Shown here: in pieces, positions 19,801-24,736 of the stretch | Layout: each line of letters opens with the position of its first letter | Numbering within the stretch: the first letter of the stretch is position 1 | Assembly (NCBI GenBank): GCA_965227745.1 | Contig: OZ245769.1 | Location: 6,014,001-6,078,000 of the forward strand | DNA length: 64,000 bases | Reading direction: 5' to 3' | From: GAS368 sp965227745 | GTDB taxonomy: Bacteria > Verrucomicrobiota > Verrucomicrobiia > Opitutales > Opitutaceae | Program-made: the position numbers and the translations under genes | The notes under the pieces: model-generated | Seen by the model: the letters and a program-made list of their open reading frames with translations, nothing else | The model's database searches: none | Told to the model about the DNA's origin: nothing

Positions 19801-22695
19801 ACCACGACCGGCGCGCAGACCTACAACGACGCCGTAACGCTGGGCAACGCCACCGTCCTGAATACGACGAACAGCGCGGTGGTGTTTGCGAACACGCTTA
19901 ACTCCGCCGACACCACGAAGCGCGACCTGACCGTAAACACGGGCAACGGGAGCATCACAACCACGGGAAATGTGGGCCTCACGAATTCGCTGGGCAACAT
20001 CGTCTTCAATACGTCGGGTCCGACCACGTTGACCAGCGCCATGCAGGCCAACACGGTGGCGACCACTGGCGGCGGCTCGGCTGCGATCAACGGTGGCAAC
20101 GTGACCACCGCGGGCAATCAATCGTATAGTGGAAATGTCACTCTCGGTGCGAACACCACCCTGACCACGACCGGCAATGGCACGGTGACCTTCGGCAGTG
20201 CGCTGAATTCTGCGGGTGGGGCGCGTGATCTCACGGTTTCCGCAGGTGGCGGTAATATCCTCGCGACTGGGGCGGTGGGCGGCAACGTGCCGCTCGGCGC
20301 AGTGGTTCTCAATAGCACGGGCAACACCACGTTGAGTAGCGCGGTGACCGCGACTTCCCTCACGACGAATGCGGGTGGCACCACTGCCATCACCGGCGGC
20401 AATGTCACCACCACAGGCAACCAAACCTACGGTGACGCCGTGGCGCTGGGCGCGAACACCACGCTTGCGGCCACTGGCGTAGTTTTCAACGACACTGTGA
20501 CTGGCAACGGACGTAGCCTCGGGATCACCGGTAATGCAGCATTCGGCGATGGCGCTACTGATACCGTGACCGGGCTTTCGACCCTCACGGTTTCCGGGAC
20601 GTCGACCATCACCACCTCCAATATTACCTCGACGGGTGCGCAGACCTACACGGGTGCGGTCACACTCGGCGGAAATACGACCCTCACGACCACGAGCAAC
20701 GGAAACGTGACCCTCGTATCCACTCTCGATTCCGCCGGTTCGACCGCGATGGATTTCACTGTGGCAGCCGGGCAGGGGACGGTCACCCTCGGCAACGCGG
20801 CGGGAGCGACGAACTCTCTTGGTTCGGTCACGATCGGAGGCGCTTCGGTCTCGCTGCATAATGTCACGAGCACGGGCAATCAGACGTATAACGCCACCAC
20901 GATGCTCCGGTTGGCTTCGACCTATCGCCTCACCGGGGCGAACGCCTCCTTTATCGTGGACTCGAAGCGAACCGCCGCGCCAGGACTGACGGTGTTTGCT
21001 CAGCGCGACCCGTCGGGAACGTCGGATGATTTCGAGATTTTCCTCAACGGTGGCGACGTGAAGTTCGGTGCTTTTGAGAGCGTGGTGGTCTCGGAGGGTT
21101 CCTTTGTGGTCACCGGTGCCGGTAGTGTCGCGCTCGGCAACGTTGTCGCCGCCAATCGGATCGATGTCGCGGCAAAGAATGGCATCGTGCTGAAGGGCGA
21201 ACGCTACATCGCCCCGGCAATTTCATTCACAGGTTCGAAAGTCACGGACGACCTCAGCGCGCGCCCTAATCGCACCACGCAAGTGATCGTCATCGCGACC
21301 AAGGATGCGAATCCGACCGGCGACTTTAACGGCAGCTTCTCCCGGGCGCTGATCGATACCACCAAGACCGAACCCGGCGGCACGGACGGTCTGAAGATTC
21401 AGACCACGATCTTGCGCGGCGCGACGGCCGTGCCGGTGGAGCCCGACATTCCCACCATCTCGCGCGCCGATATCACCACGTTCCTCGCCAGCGGCATCCC
21501 GGCTCAGCAGGCGACCGTGCCGCAGGATGCGGAAATCTCGGCATCATTGCGTGAGAAAATGATTCCGCTCGGCATCTACGCGCGCTCGACGACGGAGGCT
21601 GAATCCAAGGCGCGGCACCTTTCCAAGGCCGTGGTTTATGAGCAGTTGGAAGTGAATAAGAGCGCAAGGGACAGCCAGTTTAAAGTCGTGGATATCCGCT
21701 TGTCGGAGAAGGCCATCCAGCGCGCAGTCGATACTTATAATGAGATCTTTACCGTACCAGGCGGAGCTCCGGGTTCAAAAGTGCCGGACATCCAAGATAA
21801 TTTGTCCACCGCGTATGATCGCTACTTGAAGATCAACCCGAACGGGGAGTCCGAGGGTTTCCGCTCGTACCTCGCCACGGCTGGCAGTGCGTCGGAAATT
21901 ACTGCCTCGCTGGACTTCATCACGCGGATGGGAGAGCTCTTCCAACAGATCGAGCAACTGGGTCTGACGGAAAAGGAAACCGCGATTTCCAAGAATACGC
22001 TGCTCGGCTATTTGCGCGTGCCTGGTCTGTCCTCGACTGGCTTGCGCCAGATCATCGAGCAGGGTCGAGTCCCGACCAAAGCTGCACCCAATACTGTTTC
22101 GTTGCGCGACGAGATGATCGTTCTGGGGATATTTGCTCGCCGCGCGACCCCGGAAGAAGCCAAGACGGGACGCCTTGCTAACCCAGTTGTTTATGAACAG
22201 CTGATCGTTAACAAGAAATCCCATTCGGGCCAATTCGAAGTCGTCGATACTCGTTTGTCCGAAAATGCCGTTCGCGGCGCTTTGAAGACCTATCACGAAA
22301 TATTCACAGTTCAGGGAGGAGTCGCGGGGTCTCGTGTGCCAGAGATCGAGCAAAATTTGAACGAGGCTTATAATCGTTATTTGACCGGAAACCCCAACTC
22401 CGATGAGACGGGATTCCTCGCCTACCTCGAAAGCAATCCAAGTATCCAAGGGAATTCTGCCTCGCTGGACTTCATCACACGGATGGGCGGGCTCTTCCAA
22501 CAGATCGAGCAACTGGGTCTGACGGAAAAGGAGACCACGATTTCCAAGAATACGCTGCTCGGCTATCTGCGCGTGCCTGGTCTGTCCTCGACTGGCTTGC
22601 GCCAGATCATCGAACAGGGTCGGACGTCGGCGGCTGCTCCCGTGAAAACGGCTGCAACTGTCATCACGGCGGAGAAAGCCTCCAGCCAACAATAA
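1843..22695 (+). CDS. tpsA: Giant TpsA exoprotein / filamentous haemagglutinin-like adhesin (6,950 aa)
   Basis: This is a predicted secreted, surface-exposed beta-helical exoprotein, partner of the upstream TpsB. An extended signal peptide covers about residues 1-40 (basic start, hydrophobic IIWHLICGLVAVQA, then LAG). The haemagglutination-activity TPS domain follows, with the hallmark NPAGI at residues 120-124. The next roughly 6,000 residues are Thr/Gly/Asn/Ser-rich parallel beta-helix repeats built on GNxT-like units. They include a 312-bp tandem array at 9016-11823 and a near-identical 513-bp array at 13696-15994. The last roughly 400 residues switch to charged alpha-helical sequence with two copies of a 185-residue domain. 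I see no toxin-like tip, no sortase or PEP-CTERM anchor, and no CdiI-like gene afterwards, so an adhesin or biofilm role is more likely than CDI. tssA starts 12 bp downstream. The ligand is unknown. Confidence 0.9.
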   Translation: MSTSPKSRREQPVSLFRRVIIWHLICGLVAVQAPLPLLAGPEGEQVVQGTAQFNRNGTLTTITPSNNAIITYTGFNILGSETVIFNQPSASSRVLNRVNSEDPTQILGTLKANGIVYLVNPAGIYFGTTSFIDVGGLYAASGSISNQDFLNNVNRFTGLNGSVTNEGSILATGAASLIGRTVLNTGSIISRGGPVSMLAGDEVLVGEAGSRIFVNLGNAAKEGVGVDNSGRVESGGPEGRIILAAGDTYSLAIRQSGVLKAPEVTVDAGAGKAEVSGLIDTSASVGKGGVVKVLGHEVSLTSTAKIDASGRDGGGTILIGGGYQGSDHSLVNAFWAQVAQGATITADAVENGNGGQVVVWADVATSFAGAISARGGVLGGDGGNVEVSGKGLLDYRGLADLRAPVGATGTLLLDPTDIIITGAGSDVAPTFGSFTGGTFGGGTNATSTISIGTGVTDTNNTLLKQLASANVIITTASAGAGTGNIDVTGVITFTSANSLTLNAGNNLTIGSAITNNGTGSLIFTSGAATAVNAAVTGGGTVSFTAGAALTVSATGAINSGNAALSISAADLLLTGTLNSGTGLTTITASGANTIGLGAGAGTFSVTDAELAKITSSGGTKFVSSGNITMSGVSSVNTGALGNLTLETSGSGNIVVSGNSTVANSLTTRATGTGGTNLGADLTSNSGSLTLGGAGAGGVSVTGATVQLTANNNIALGAVTATAANDLYLSRSSGAGTITGTTVGSTLGNLYLLGTGNVSFSGLVAPATSLNLMSHTSGPVTFSGGLTTADLYTGSNSYALTQTGGTITNFTTYGQNGALTLSGVTFKGGATVPSSISVTLSGGIAATDAASSLTFSNPTLAGGTTIQTNNSAITLGSVTGASQNLTINSGTATTSLAGASGVGALQIQSSGSTTISGAITSTASLSVSGPVNLNGGSVSTSGAQTYSGSVVLGADTSFTSSGGGTIQFGSAIDGAKAVSVTTSGLTTFGNAVGATTPLSSVTVGNGSTTINSDVTTTGAQSYGAVTLGGNATLTAQSNGNLSFGAVTGAGKNLTLVNGSGDISGSSVTSVGTLAFSNLGTITFSGAVSSTTANLSSHDTGTASFSGGLSAQTLTTGTGNYALTHNGGTITDAVTYGNKGVLTLGNVAFTGGVTATTPSSRVLTGSVTAAGTGVIDLSGTKPLSITGNATIGGASTGQITLGNATIADGVTLTLGGGAATPIATDAISGVVGNGASNLTINTTGAVVVGGLVGTDIGALTITNSGGVAFQQDVAAASVTVTDTGATKLIDFQKNLTVSGNVTAATTANAYNIALTGNTTVTGSATFGNTGTLTLGNATTATFTGGVTATAPSGITVKGNVGVGGTADLVLGDSDTSVTLGAASKIAVVNGNASLGDVAGAGNTLTLSAGNGTITARGITSAGGNLVIVGTGASAETFNGAVSVATVDLTGKTGGSATFAGNVTATSVTTAGQAYNVAFTGPSTTVTNDTNFLNTGNVTLGGGASDVLTFTGGLGTAGSATNPTVTNVGGTIRTNGQNIDFGAVSLSGNATIDPTNAGNVAPGANISFGSVAGNSKDLTLTAGTAGVINGTSTNTTPIGTLTIDGAGNASFTGAISAGNITLSGKTAGVMSFQGNVTATTITPGAGAYDLSFTGASTAVTTGIAFTNTGTLTLGDNASDVMTFTNGIGTTGSATNPSSVTLAGVLRTAGGMVSLGALTVAANSTIDSTNNGGTAAGNVISTGVVTATTNDLTYRAGTSGNVTLAGIGSAGVLTVSSADTITLDGTVTATSASLTSKVLALGNRTLTVGTGAATLNQSVAVTNIGNGTVVAGNLTLSGAGNVSSLANPLITSASDLVLSKTSGDTFVSTTGNTTLAGSITTGSLTVGANGTITQGGTALSVGGNTTLSAGANAIMLANTSNNFGGSLSLQTTGANDISVADTNALDLGTVNAGGKLTVNVGGNLTSSGTVKVGGVLDVTAGGNVSLNDSANIFTGAISLSVPTSAAVTLVDTTAVDLPALTVATLTVVAGGNITQGGTLSVTGPAVFKTLTNPGAAITLANDSNTFGSVGALVRNAADTADAAAAINLHGTGGTAISGIRTGGALTIVTNGRDLTQTGSIVVAGNTNLTAGAAGIDLSNTGNDFTGTVAISQSGTGNVTVADTNALKLGNVSVGTGALSILANQGGTADTSGISQAGNTTITAGGSASFLGGAGQITVDNSGNNFVGAVSVTNTGNTNNVSVRDETGGIILGNASVGANLTIHSIGGDITQTGATSLTVPGVLRLITGNDIDLEENNNLNKLVVSARNAKIKTTGAGGLSFGDGLGNTSSDATITSNSVITGNASFVSTGGAIVQTEKLTVSGTTSLNAGASDITLNASNALTGNISLTGKVTQLTNTVGTTVALTTTGNTTITATGQTLTVAGNVTGALLTTSAGATTLGALNVGSANLTATGAVSQTGALVDAGALTVSATGQTIALTNSSNAVTGTATLTGAGTDFTNTVGTTAVLTTTGNTSITATGQSLTVSGNVTGAQLTTSAGATTLGALNVGSANLTATGAVNQTGALVDAGALTVSATGQTITLANASNAVTGTATLTGAGTDFTNTLATNVALTTTGNTTVTATGQTLTVSGNVTGAKLTTSAGATTLGALNVGSAGITATGAVNQTGALVDAGALTVSAAGQTIALTNASNAVTGTVTLTGAGTDFANTVGTAVALTTTGNTTVTATGQSLTVSGNVTGAKLTTSAGATTLGALNVGSANLTATGAVNQTGTLVDAGALTVSATGQTIALTNASNAVTGTATLTGAGTDFTNTLATNVALTTTGNTTVTATGQTLTVAGNVTGALLTTSAGATTLGALNVGSANLTATGAVNQTGALVDGGALTVSAAGQTIALTNNSNAVTGTATLTGAVTDLTNTVGTTAVLTTTGNTSITATGQSLTVSGNVTGAKLTTSAGATTLGALNVGSANLTATGAVNQTGALVDAGALTVSATGQTIALANASNAVTGTATLTGAGTDFVNTVGTTAVLTTTGNTSITATGQGLTVSGNVTGAKLTTSAGATTLGALNVGSANLTATGAVNQTGALVDGGALTVSAAGQTIALTNTSNAVTGTATLTGAGTDFTNTLATNVALTTTGNTTVTAAGQTMTVAGNVTGALLTTSAGATTLGALNVGSANLTATGAVNQTGALVDGGALTVSATGQTIALTNTSNAVTGTATLTGAVTDLTNTVGTTAVLTTTGNTSITATGQSLTVSGTVNNSKLTTSAAATTLGTLNVGSADITATGAVNQTGVLTDAGALTVLATGQTIALGNASNAVSGTVTFTGADITFINTVATTAVLATSGNTTITATGQTLAVSGNVTGGSKLTTTAGATTVGNLSVGGGGLALTATGNVTQTGLLSVGGNTNVSAGSNAISLAGGNNSFGGVVSLTGGEVAIKAASTLQIGATTLGGNFTVTTVGNAALTLLENVTATGATVTLDNAGALTQTVGKKITAGTLNLAGVGSVGTATERLTTAVDKINFSKPTGAGNTFLAEDDAVDLTGSTTGAVNITIASPTAKVSLKSLDAAGGFEAPGALIGISGNVSGPMSFTNTVTVEGNTTFTGTVTLEKTGGFTFDTAGFKTDFNNGLTLKSDATINGGAGLVSLLGVINGGNFGLVMSLGTGGGTINANTGTPLKSLTVSGTGTLGLGGSLTMSGNSTTISTPTDLVATTVIADAGNVWFQETVNGNFSLTVNTPGNTTFDKAIGGTVPLLSLTTDAGGTTIIGGGSVKAATVTFNDNVSLTANTLITDGAGSGVAATFNGNVTGSANSLKVGGNAVFGDGTGGDPVTNLTTLEVTGNTTLNTSQVTTTGNQTYTGAVTLAGNAALTTTNSAIAFVGTVDSPTGKDLSLTAGTGSVTFNGAVGNATGGRLGAVTIVSAGNVTATTLKAASLTQTNGSGTTILNGDVDTNAAAGVNLSGTNFVGNATITATGNGTVTIVESGNATFTTLGNIVADKAVSLTASGAGGIRTAGSVTTKVGGNVTYVSATTLTGNVTIDTATGSGSIAFNSALTGNTSGGQNLTLVATGGDVNFGGVVGATPLGDVKITNARDVTAAATVSAVTLKQDAGTGTTTFNGNVSTTGVGGVNLSGTNFVGNATITATGNGTVTIVESGNATFTTQGNIVADKAVSLTASGAGGIRTAGSVTTKVGGNVTYVSATTLTGNVTIDTATGSGSIAFNSALTGNTSGGQNLTLVATGGDVNFGGVVGATPLGDVKITNARDVTAAATVSAVTLKQDAGTGTTTFNGNVSTTGVGGVNLSGTNFVGNATITATGNGTVTIVESGNATFTTLGNIVADKAVSLTASGAGGIRTAGSVTTKVGGNVTYVSATTLTGNVTIDTATGSGSIAFNSALTGNTSGGQNLTLVATGGDVNFGGVVGATALGDVKITNARDVTAAATVSAMTLKQDAGTGTTTFNGNVSTTGVGGVNLSGTNFVGNATITATGNGTVTIVESGNATFTTQGNIVADKAVSLTASGAGGIRTAGSVTTKVGGNVTYVSATTLTGNVTIDTATGSGSIAFNSALTGNTSGGQNLTLVATGGDVNFGGVVGATPLGDVKITNARDVTAAATVSAVTLKQDAGTGTTTFNGNVSTTGVGGVNLSGTNFVGNATITATGNGTVTIVESGNATFTTQGNIVADKAVSLTASGAGGIRTAGSVTTKVGGNVTYVSATTLTGNVTVDTTAGGGTIAFGVTVDGNTSGGQNLTLAAGAGNVTFANSLGNTTRLANLTTTTTLGSITIGNAAVNSAMLIKTTGTQTYDGTVVLGANSSLSSTGSGSLGDITFTQKVDSSAASNRTLAIDTAGTTFFKNAVGTGQALGSLTMSGGSTTLGNTTAVPGTPMEVRTTGGQTYGGSLVLVGNSTATTTLTAGNSAVQLNGGVVGGNTSLTIAAGTGNITGTSVTGVVTLKLSASGSDSFSNAVSTGTLDLSGKTGGSFTSNGNLTTTTLTTGSGSYSLSLLGTATTVTNQVTFGNTGVLTLGGASGRVVTFSNGAIATAPSGVTLGGSITAGTSNLTLGDIDTVSTLVADTTITSRDLTMGAITGTSQNLTLANSGLATIQRSITGLDTFTANGSGSLSLDGSVAVRAISVAEDATISGSTIEGSSSQSYSKSVSLGGDVTFIGGSMLFSRINGNQRNLTISNGGAAVLGGEVSGVRIFTASGGGGMSINAALSAGSVSIDEVLNLNGRTVTTTGEQSYLKPTTLGADLTLTGSAISFASSLNGGGHDLTLANSGVAAFRGDVTALGTLTASGNGSLITTAPLTLRTLVDNEVTTLGASVTTSGDQTYTAGVTLSNDVVLTGSALTFASIFGANHNLNFVNGSLLTLNGEVSGVNQLKASGAGTLVINAPLSAGSVEDSEPTTLNGRTITTSGNQTYTATLTLGGNAVLTGAAITLPAVIGAGKSLTLTNSSVATLGGNVDNVGAFTANGNGTLVVNQPLTAGSVAVSEDATLAANVTTTAGSGQNGAQRYTRSVTLGTDVILTGTTLNLDSIVAGGGKSLTLTNSGAAVIEGAVSNVKVFTANGVGNLTLNGALAANSVENSEPTMLSGKTVTTVAGQNYTALVTLGAPTILTGTTLNLAGVVGSSADLTLLNSGLARLNAPVSGVGTLTFNGAGPLTISAPVSAVSLVNNEVTILGGSTINTSGSQLYNQAVTLSTDNSLTAANGTIEFKTTVNSGTAGARDLTVTASGNITAAGNLGETNALGAIFLNSPSDTTLGGTVNARTLVTDIGGKTAINGGSVVTTGPQTYNDAVTLGGNSALGTTLSTGNSTVTFANSLNSVDGIARDLTVSTGSADITATGVVGGINRVGNVVLNSTGNTTLTSTVTAVSLTTNAGGTTLINGGAVSTSAFQLYGDAVVVGGNTTFATTGNGAVTFGNALSSAAGAARDITVTAGAGNITAIGAVGSAANPVGALTLNSTNLTTLGDSVFARTLVTDSGGSTAINGRLVTTTGAQTYNDAVTLGNATVLNTTNSAVVFANTLNSADTTKRDLTVNTGNGSITTTGNVGLTNSLGNIVFNTSGPTTLTSAMQANTVATTGGGSAAINGGNVTTAGNQSYSGNVTLGANTTLTTTGNGTVTFGSALNSAGGARDLTVSAGGGNILATGAVGGNVPLGAVVLNSTGNTTLSSAVTATSLTTNAGGTTAITGGNVTTTGNQTYGDAVALGANTTLAATGVVFNDTVTGNGRSLGITGNAAFGDGATDTVTGLSTLTVSGTSTITTSNITSTGAQTYTGAVTLGGNTTLTTTSNGNVTLVSTLDSAGSTAMDFTVAAGQGTVTLGNAAGATNSLGSVTIGGASVSLHNVTSTGNQTYNATTMLRLASTYRLTGANASFIVDSKRTAAPGLTVFAQRDPSGTSDDFEIFLNGGDVKFGAFESVVVSEGSFVVTGAGSVALGNVVAANRIDVAAKNGIVLKGERYIAPAISFTGSKVTDDLSARPNRTTQVIVIATKDANPTGDFNGSFSRALIDTTKTEPGGTDGLKIQTTILRGATAVPVEPDIPTISRADITTFLASGIPAQQATVPQDAEISASLREKMIPLGIYARSTTEAESKARHLSKAVVYEQLEVNKSARDSQFKVVDIRLSEKAIQRAVDTYNEIFTVPGGAPGSKVPDIQDNLSTAYDRYLKINPNGESEGFRSYLATAGSASEITASLDFITRMGELFQQIEQLGLTEKETAISKNTLLGYLRVPGLSSTGLRQIIEQGRVPTKAAPNTVSLRDEMIVLGIFARRATPEEAKTGRLANPVVYEQLIVNKKSHSGQFEVVDTRLSENAVRGALKTYHEIFTVQGGVAGSRVPEIEQNLNEAYNRYLTGNPNSDETGFLAYLESNPSIQGNSASLDFITRMGGLFQQIEQLGLTEKETTISKNTLLGYLRVPGLSSTGLRQIIEQGRTSAAAPVKTAATVITAEKASSQQ
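9016..11823 (+). repeat. 312-bp tandem repeat array (9 units of 104 aa) inside tpsA
   Basis: Nine consecutive units of exactly 312 bp each encode 104 residues of beta-helix. Unit landmarks recur at 312-bp spacing: the LGALNVGSA segment, NQTG and GNVTGA. A tenth, strongly diverged unit begins at 11824. The units are mosaics of two subtypes, one with LATNVALTTTGNTTVTA and one with VGTTAVLTTTGNTSITA, mixed rather than block-ordered. This points to repeated unequal crossing-over or gene conversion. The period is a multiple of three, so unit gain or loss would keep the frame. Confidence 0.9.
13696..15994 (+). repeat. 513-bp near-identical tandem repeat array (4 full copies plus a partial fifth) inside tpsA
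   Basis: Copies start at 13696, 14209, 14722, 15235 and 15748, exactly 513 bp (171 codons) apart. The fifth stops matching after about 247 bp. Linked variants define two types. Copies 1 and 3 carry GTLG-type sequence (ggacggtg, acactggg, acgggcaatg). Copies 2, 4 and 5 carry the Gln type (ggacagtg, acgcaggg, acgggtaatg). The order is therefore A-B-A-B-B', as expected if a 1,026-bp AB dimer was duplicated recently. Copy 3 also has private changes (GATALGD and SAMT where the others read GATPLGD and SAVT). Confidence 0.93.
21544..22622 (+). repeat. Two 555-bp direct repeats encoding a 185-aa C-terminal helical domain of TpsA
   Basis: Copy 1 starts at 21544 (SLREKM) and copy 2 at 22099 (SLRDEM), offset by 555 bp. 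The first two thirds have diverged at protein level but keep landmarks such as VVYEQL, VVD.RLSE and YNRYL/YDRYL. The last 165 bp (21903-22067 against 22458-22622) differ at only about seven positions by hand count. This uneven divergence suggests gene conversion limited to the 3' part. The encoded region is helical and charged, unlike the beta-helix before it. I do not recognise the domain. Confidence 0.85.
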
Positions 22696-22707
22696 ATAAT
22701 CCGCCTC

Positions 22708-23847
22708 ATGACTGATCGGGTTAAATCCTTTCTAAAGCCAATCTCCGAAGCCGCGCCTTGCGGCCCGGATCTCTCCAGCGGCGACCTCAAGTTCGCGGCG
22801 ATGGAAGAGACATTGAAGGGCAAACCCGAAGTCGAAGCCGGAAGCTATATCCGTCCGGCCGAACCTCCACCTTGGCCGAGCTTGACCGAGCAGAGTGAGA
22901 CCTTGCTGGGCCGGACCAAGGACCTGCGGGTGGCGATGGTGGTGTGTTGTTGCTGGCTTAAAAAGGACGGCATTTTCGGGTTTCGAGATGGACTGCAATT
23001 GCTCCAAGGCCTGTTGGAAAATTATTGGGATGGCGTTTACCCTCGCGTCGATAAGGAGGAACTGCCGCCGAAGGAAGGCGCGCCGACGGAGCCGCCCCCG
23101 CCGGTGGAGTATGAGTACGATTTTACCCGGCGACTTAACTCGCTTGCGCCACTGCGCTCGAAGCGGGGCATGGTGACAGGTTGGGTGCGGCTGGCGGATT
23201 ATATCTACGCATCTCCGGTGGCGAAACCGAAGGAGGGCGGGGTCGTGATCATCGAGAAACTTCTAGCCGAACCCGGGCAGGCGACCGGAACTAGCGATGT
23301 GTCGGCGATTGTTACGGCACTATACGCGGGAGCGAGCGAGGCTACGACTGCCGCACTGAACGCCGCGAAGGAAGCCTTGAGCGCGCTCGAAGCAATCGAG
23401 GCGATCATGACGAGTCGGGTGACTTCCGGGAATGCGGACAGCTACGGAGAGCTTACCAAAATTCTACGTGAGATCGTCAAAGTGCTGCAGCCGCCAGAGT
23501 CTGCCGCGGCAACACTCCCCGTAACTGGCGAAACTAAAATCGAGCCGGGCGCGGAAAAGAAGATCGGCAATCTCGCCGCTCACGCGAGGGAGGTGTCGGT
23601 GTCGGTCACCATATCCGGATCGATCCGCTCGAGGCACGATGTGGTTCGCGCCCTGGAGGGCATTTGCGAATATTATCGTCAGGTTGAGCCAGGCAGTCCG
23701 GTGCCGTTCTTGCTTCGTCGAGTCCAGAAGATTGCGGAGATGAATTTTGTAGACGCCGTGCAGGAGCTAAATCTCGCCACGATGGAACAGTTGAAACCGA
23801 GCATGGGTATCGGCCTCGTGCAGGAAGGTGCGAAGCCAGCGTCCTAG
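22708..23847 (+). CDS. tssA: T6SS cap/priming protein TssA (ImpA N-terminal domain)
   Basis: TssA is a cytoplasmic T6SS component that helps prime tube and sheath polymerisation at the baseplate. The protein is 379 residues. The N-terminal ImpA domain carries the family signature PCGPDL near residue 18 and the LRVAMVVCCCWLKKDGI helix followed by GFRDGLQLL. The C-terminus has the short-class signature: SRHDVVRALEGI, then YYRQVEPGSPVPFLLRR (compare the common EPSSP motif) and a final FVDAVQEL segment. The ATG lies 12 bp after the tpsA stop, so it may sit in the same transcript as the adhesin. It is separated from tssB by 319 bp. Family call is firm; I infer the class from the C-terminus. Confidence 0.9.
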   Translation: MTDRVKSFLKPISEAAPCGPDLSSGDLKFAAMEETLKGKPEVEAGSYIRPAEPPPWPSLTEQSETLLGRTKDLRVAMVVCCCWLKKDGIFGFRDGLQLLQGLLENYWDGVYPRVDKEELPPKEGAPTEPPPPVEYEYDFTRRLNSLAPLRSKRGMVTGWVRLADYIYASPVAKPKEGGVVIIEKLLAEPGQATGTSDVSAIVTALYAGASEATTAALNAAKEALSALEAIEAIMTSRVTSGNADSYGELTKILREIVKVLQPPESAAATLPVTGETKIEPGAEKKIGNLAAHAREVSVSVTISGSIRSRHDVVRALEGICEYYRQVEPGSPVPFLLRRVQKIAEMNFVDAVQELNLATMEQLKPSMGIGLVQEGAKPAS

Positions 23848-24166
23848 GGCTATGAAACCTCTACTCCATCTCACCTGTGGTTTGCGTCTGGTCGGTAGCG
23901 CCGCGAAGTCCGATCCTTGCTCGAAGCCTATCCGCAAATCGTCGGCTTCAGTAGTCATTCGTCGGGGTTCACGCCCCTCGGCATATCAGCTGCTAGCAAA
24001 TCAATATCATTTCGACCTGCAGGAAATGATGAAGATTAAAGCGTTTATTATTTTCAATATAGCTTGACTTCTCCCTCCCGCAACTAATCCTTTCATCAAG
24101 ATCCCCCTTTGTTTTCCGAAATCGCCCATAGGGCGACGGAAAATCTAACTCCACCCCGCTTCAGCT
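23848..24166 (+). promoter_or_regulatory. 319-bp intergenic region between tssA and tssB, possible tssB promoter
   Basis: I see no convincing gene here. A 79-codon frame at 23828-24067 has no recognisable features and no good start context. The middle turns AT-rich (about 24030-24065). A weak sigma70-like pair is possible: TTGACT at 24064-24069 and TAATCC at 24085-24090, but the 15-bp spacer is short. A small perfect hairpin, tcgccc-ata-gggcga (24122-24136), sits about 30 bp before the tssB ATG and would lie in the leader. This is the only sizeable gap in the first half of the T6SS locus, so it is the likeliest place for an internal promoter. Confidence 0.35.
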
Positions 24167-24712
24167 ATGTCCTCCGAAAGTAAACAGAAATTCCTTGGCC
24201 GCAATCGTCCCGCTCGCGTTCACATCGAGTACGATGTCGAAGACTACGGCAGCACGAAAAAAGTCGAACTGCCATTTGTGATGGGCGTGATGGCCGATCT
24301 TTCCGGCAAGCCCGCCACGGCGCTGCCCCCGGTCGCGGATCGGAAGTTTCTCGAAATTGATACAGATAACTTTAATGACCGTATGAAGGCCGCGAAGCCG
24401 CGGGTCGCATTCGAGGTCAAAAATACGCTGGCGAACGACGGCTCGAATCTGAAATTCGACATGACGTTCGAGAACATGGCGGATTTCTCGCCCGCCGCGG
24501 TGGCGCGCCGACTCGATGAATTGAGCAAGAACGCCGGTCGTCAGGAATTGCTGAAAACGCGCACCGAACTCGCCAATCTCCTCACGTATATGGACGGCAA
24601 GGAAAAGGCGGAAGATTTGGTGGCCAAGCTGCTGAGTGACCCTGAGTTGATGAAGAGCTTGGCGGCCGCGCCCCGACTTCCTGCTCCCACGCCTTCCACC
24701 TCCGAAACTTAA
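24167..24712 (+). CDS. tssB: T6SS contractile sheath small subunit TssB (VipA/ImpB)
   Basis: TssB pairs with TssC to form the contractile sheath around the Hcp tube in the cytoplasm. The 181-residue length is usual for the family. Signatures include RVHIEYDVE near residue 19, the LPFVMGVMADLSG segment near residue 36, and FLEID.DNF, followed by the F-x-NM-x-DFSP motif (FENMADFSP near residue 105). The end (MDGKEKAEDLVAKLL) is the helical part expected to lie near ClpV and sheath contacts. tssC follows after 24 bp. Nothing unusual. Confidence 0.95.
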   Translation: MSSESKQKFLGRNRPARVHIEYDVEDYGSTKKVELPFVMGVMADLSGKPATALPPVADRKFLEIDTDNFNDRMKAAKPRVAFEVKNTLANDGSNLKFDMTFENMADFSPAAVARRLDELSKNAGRQELLKTRTELANLLTYMDGKEKAEDLVAKLLSDPELMKSLAAAPRLPAPTPSTSET

Positions 24713-24736
24713 TTAGTCCCGCCATCTTTTTATACT

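Noticed and set aside
1843..22695. Contact-dependent inhibition (CdiA/CdiI) reading of the TPS pair
   Set aside because: No toxin-like C-terminal tip or VENN-type boundary is visible, the C-terminus is a duplicated helical domain, and the next gene is tssA rather than a small immunity gene.
23828..24067. 79-codon frame between tssA and tssB
   Set aside because: Composition is not protein-like, there is no start signal and no recognisable motif, and it overlaps the end of tssA.
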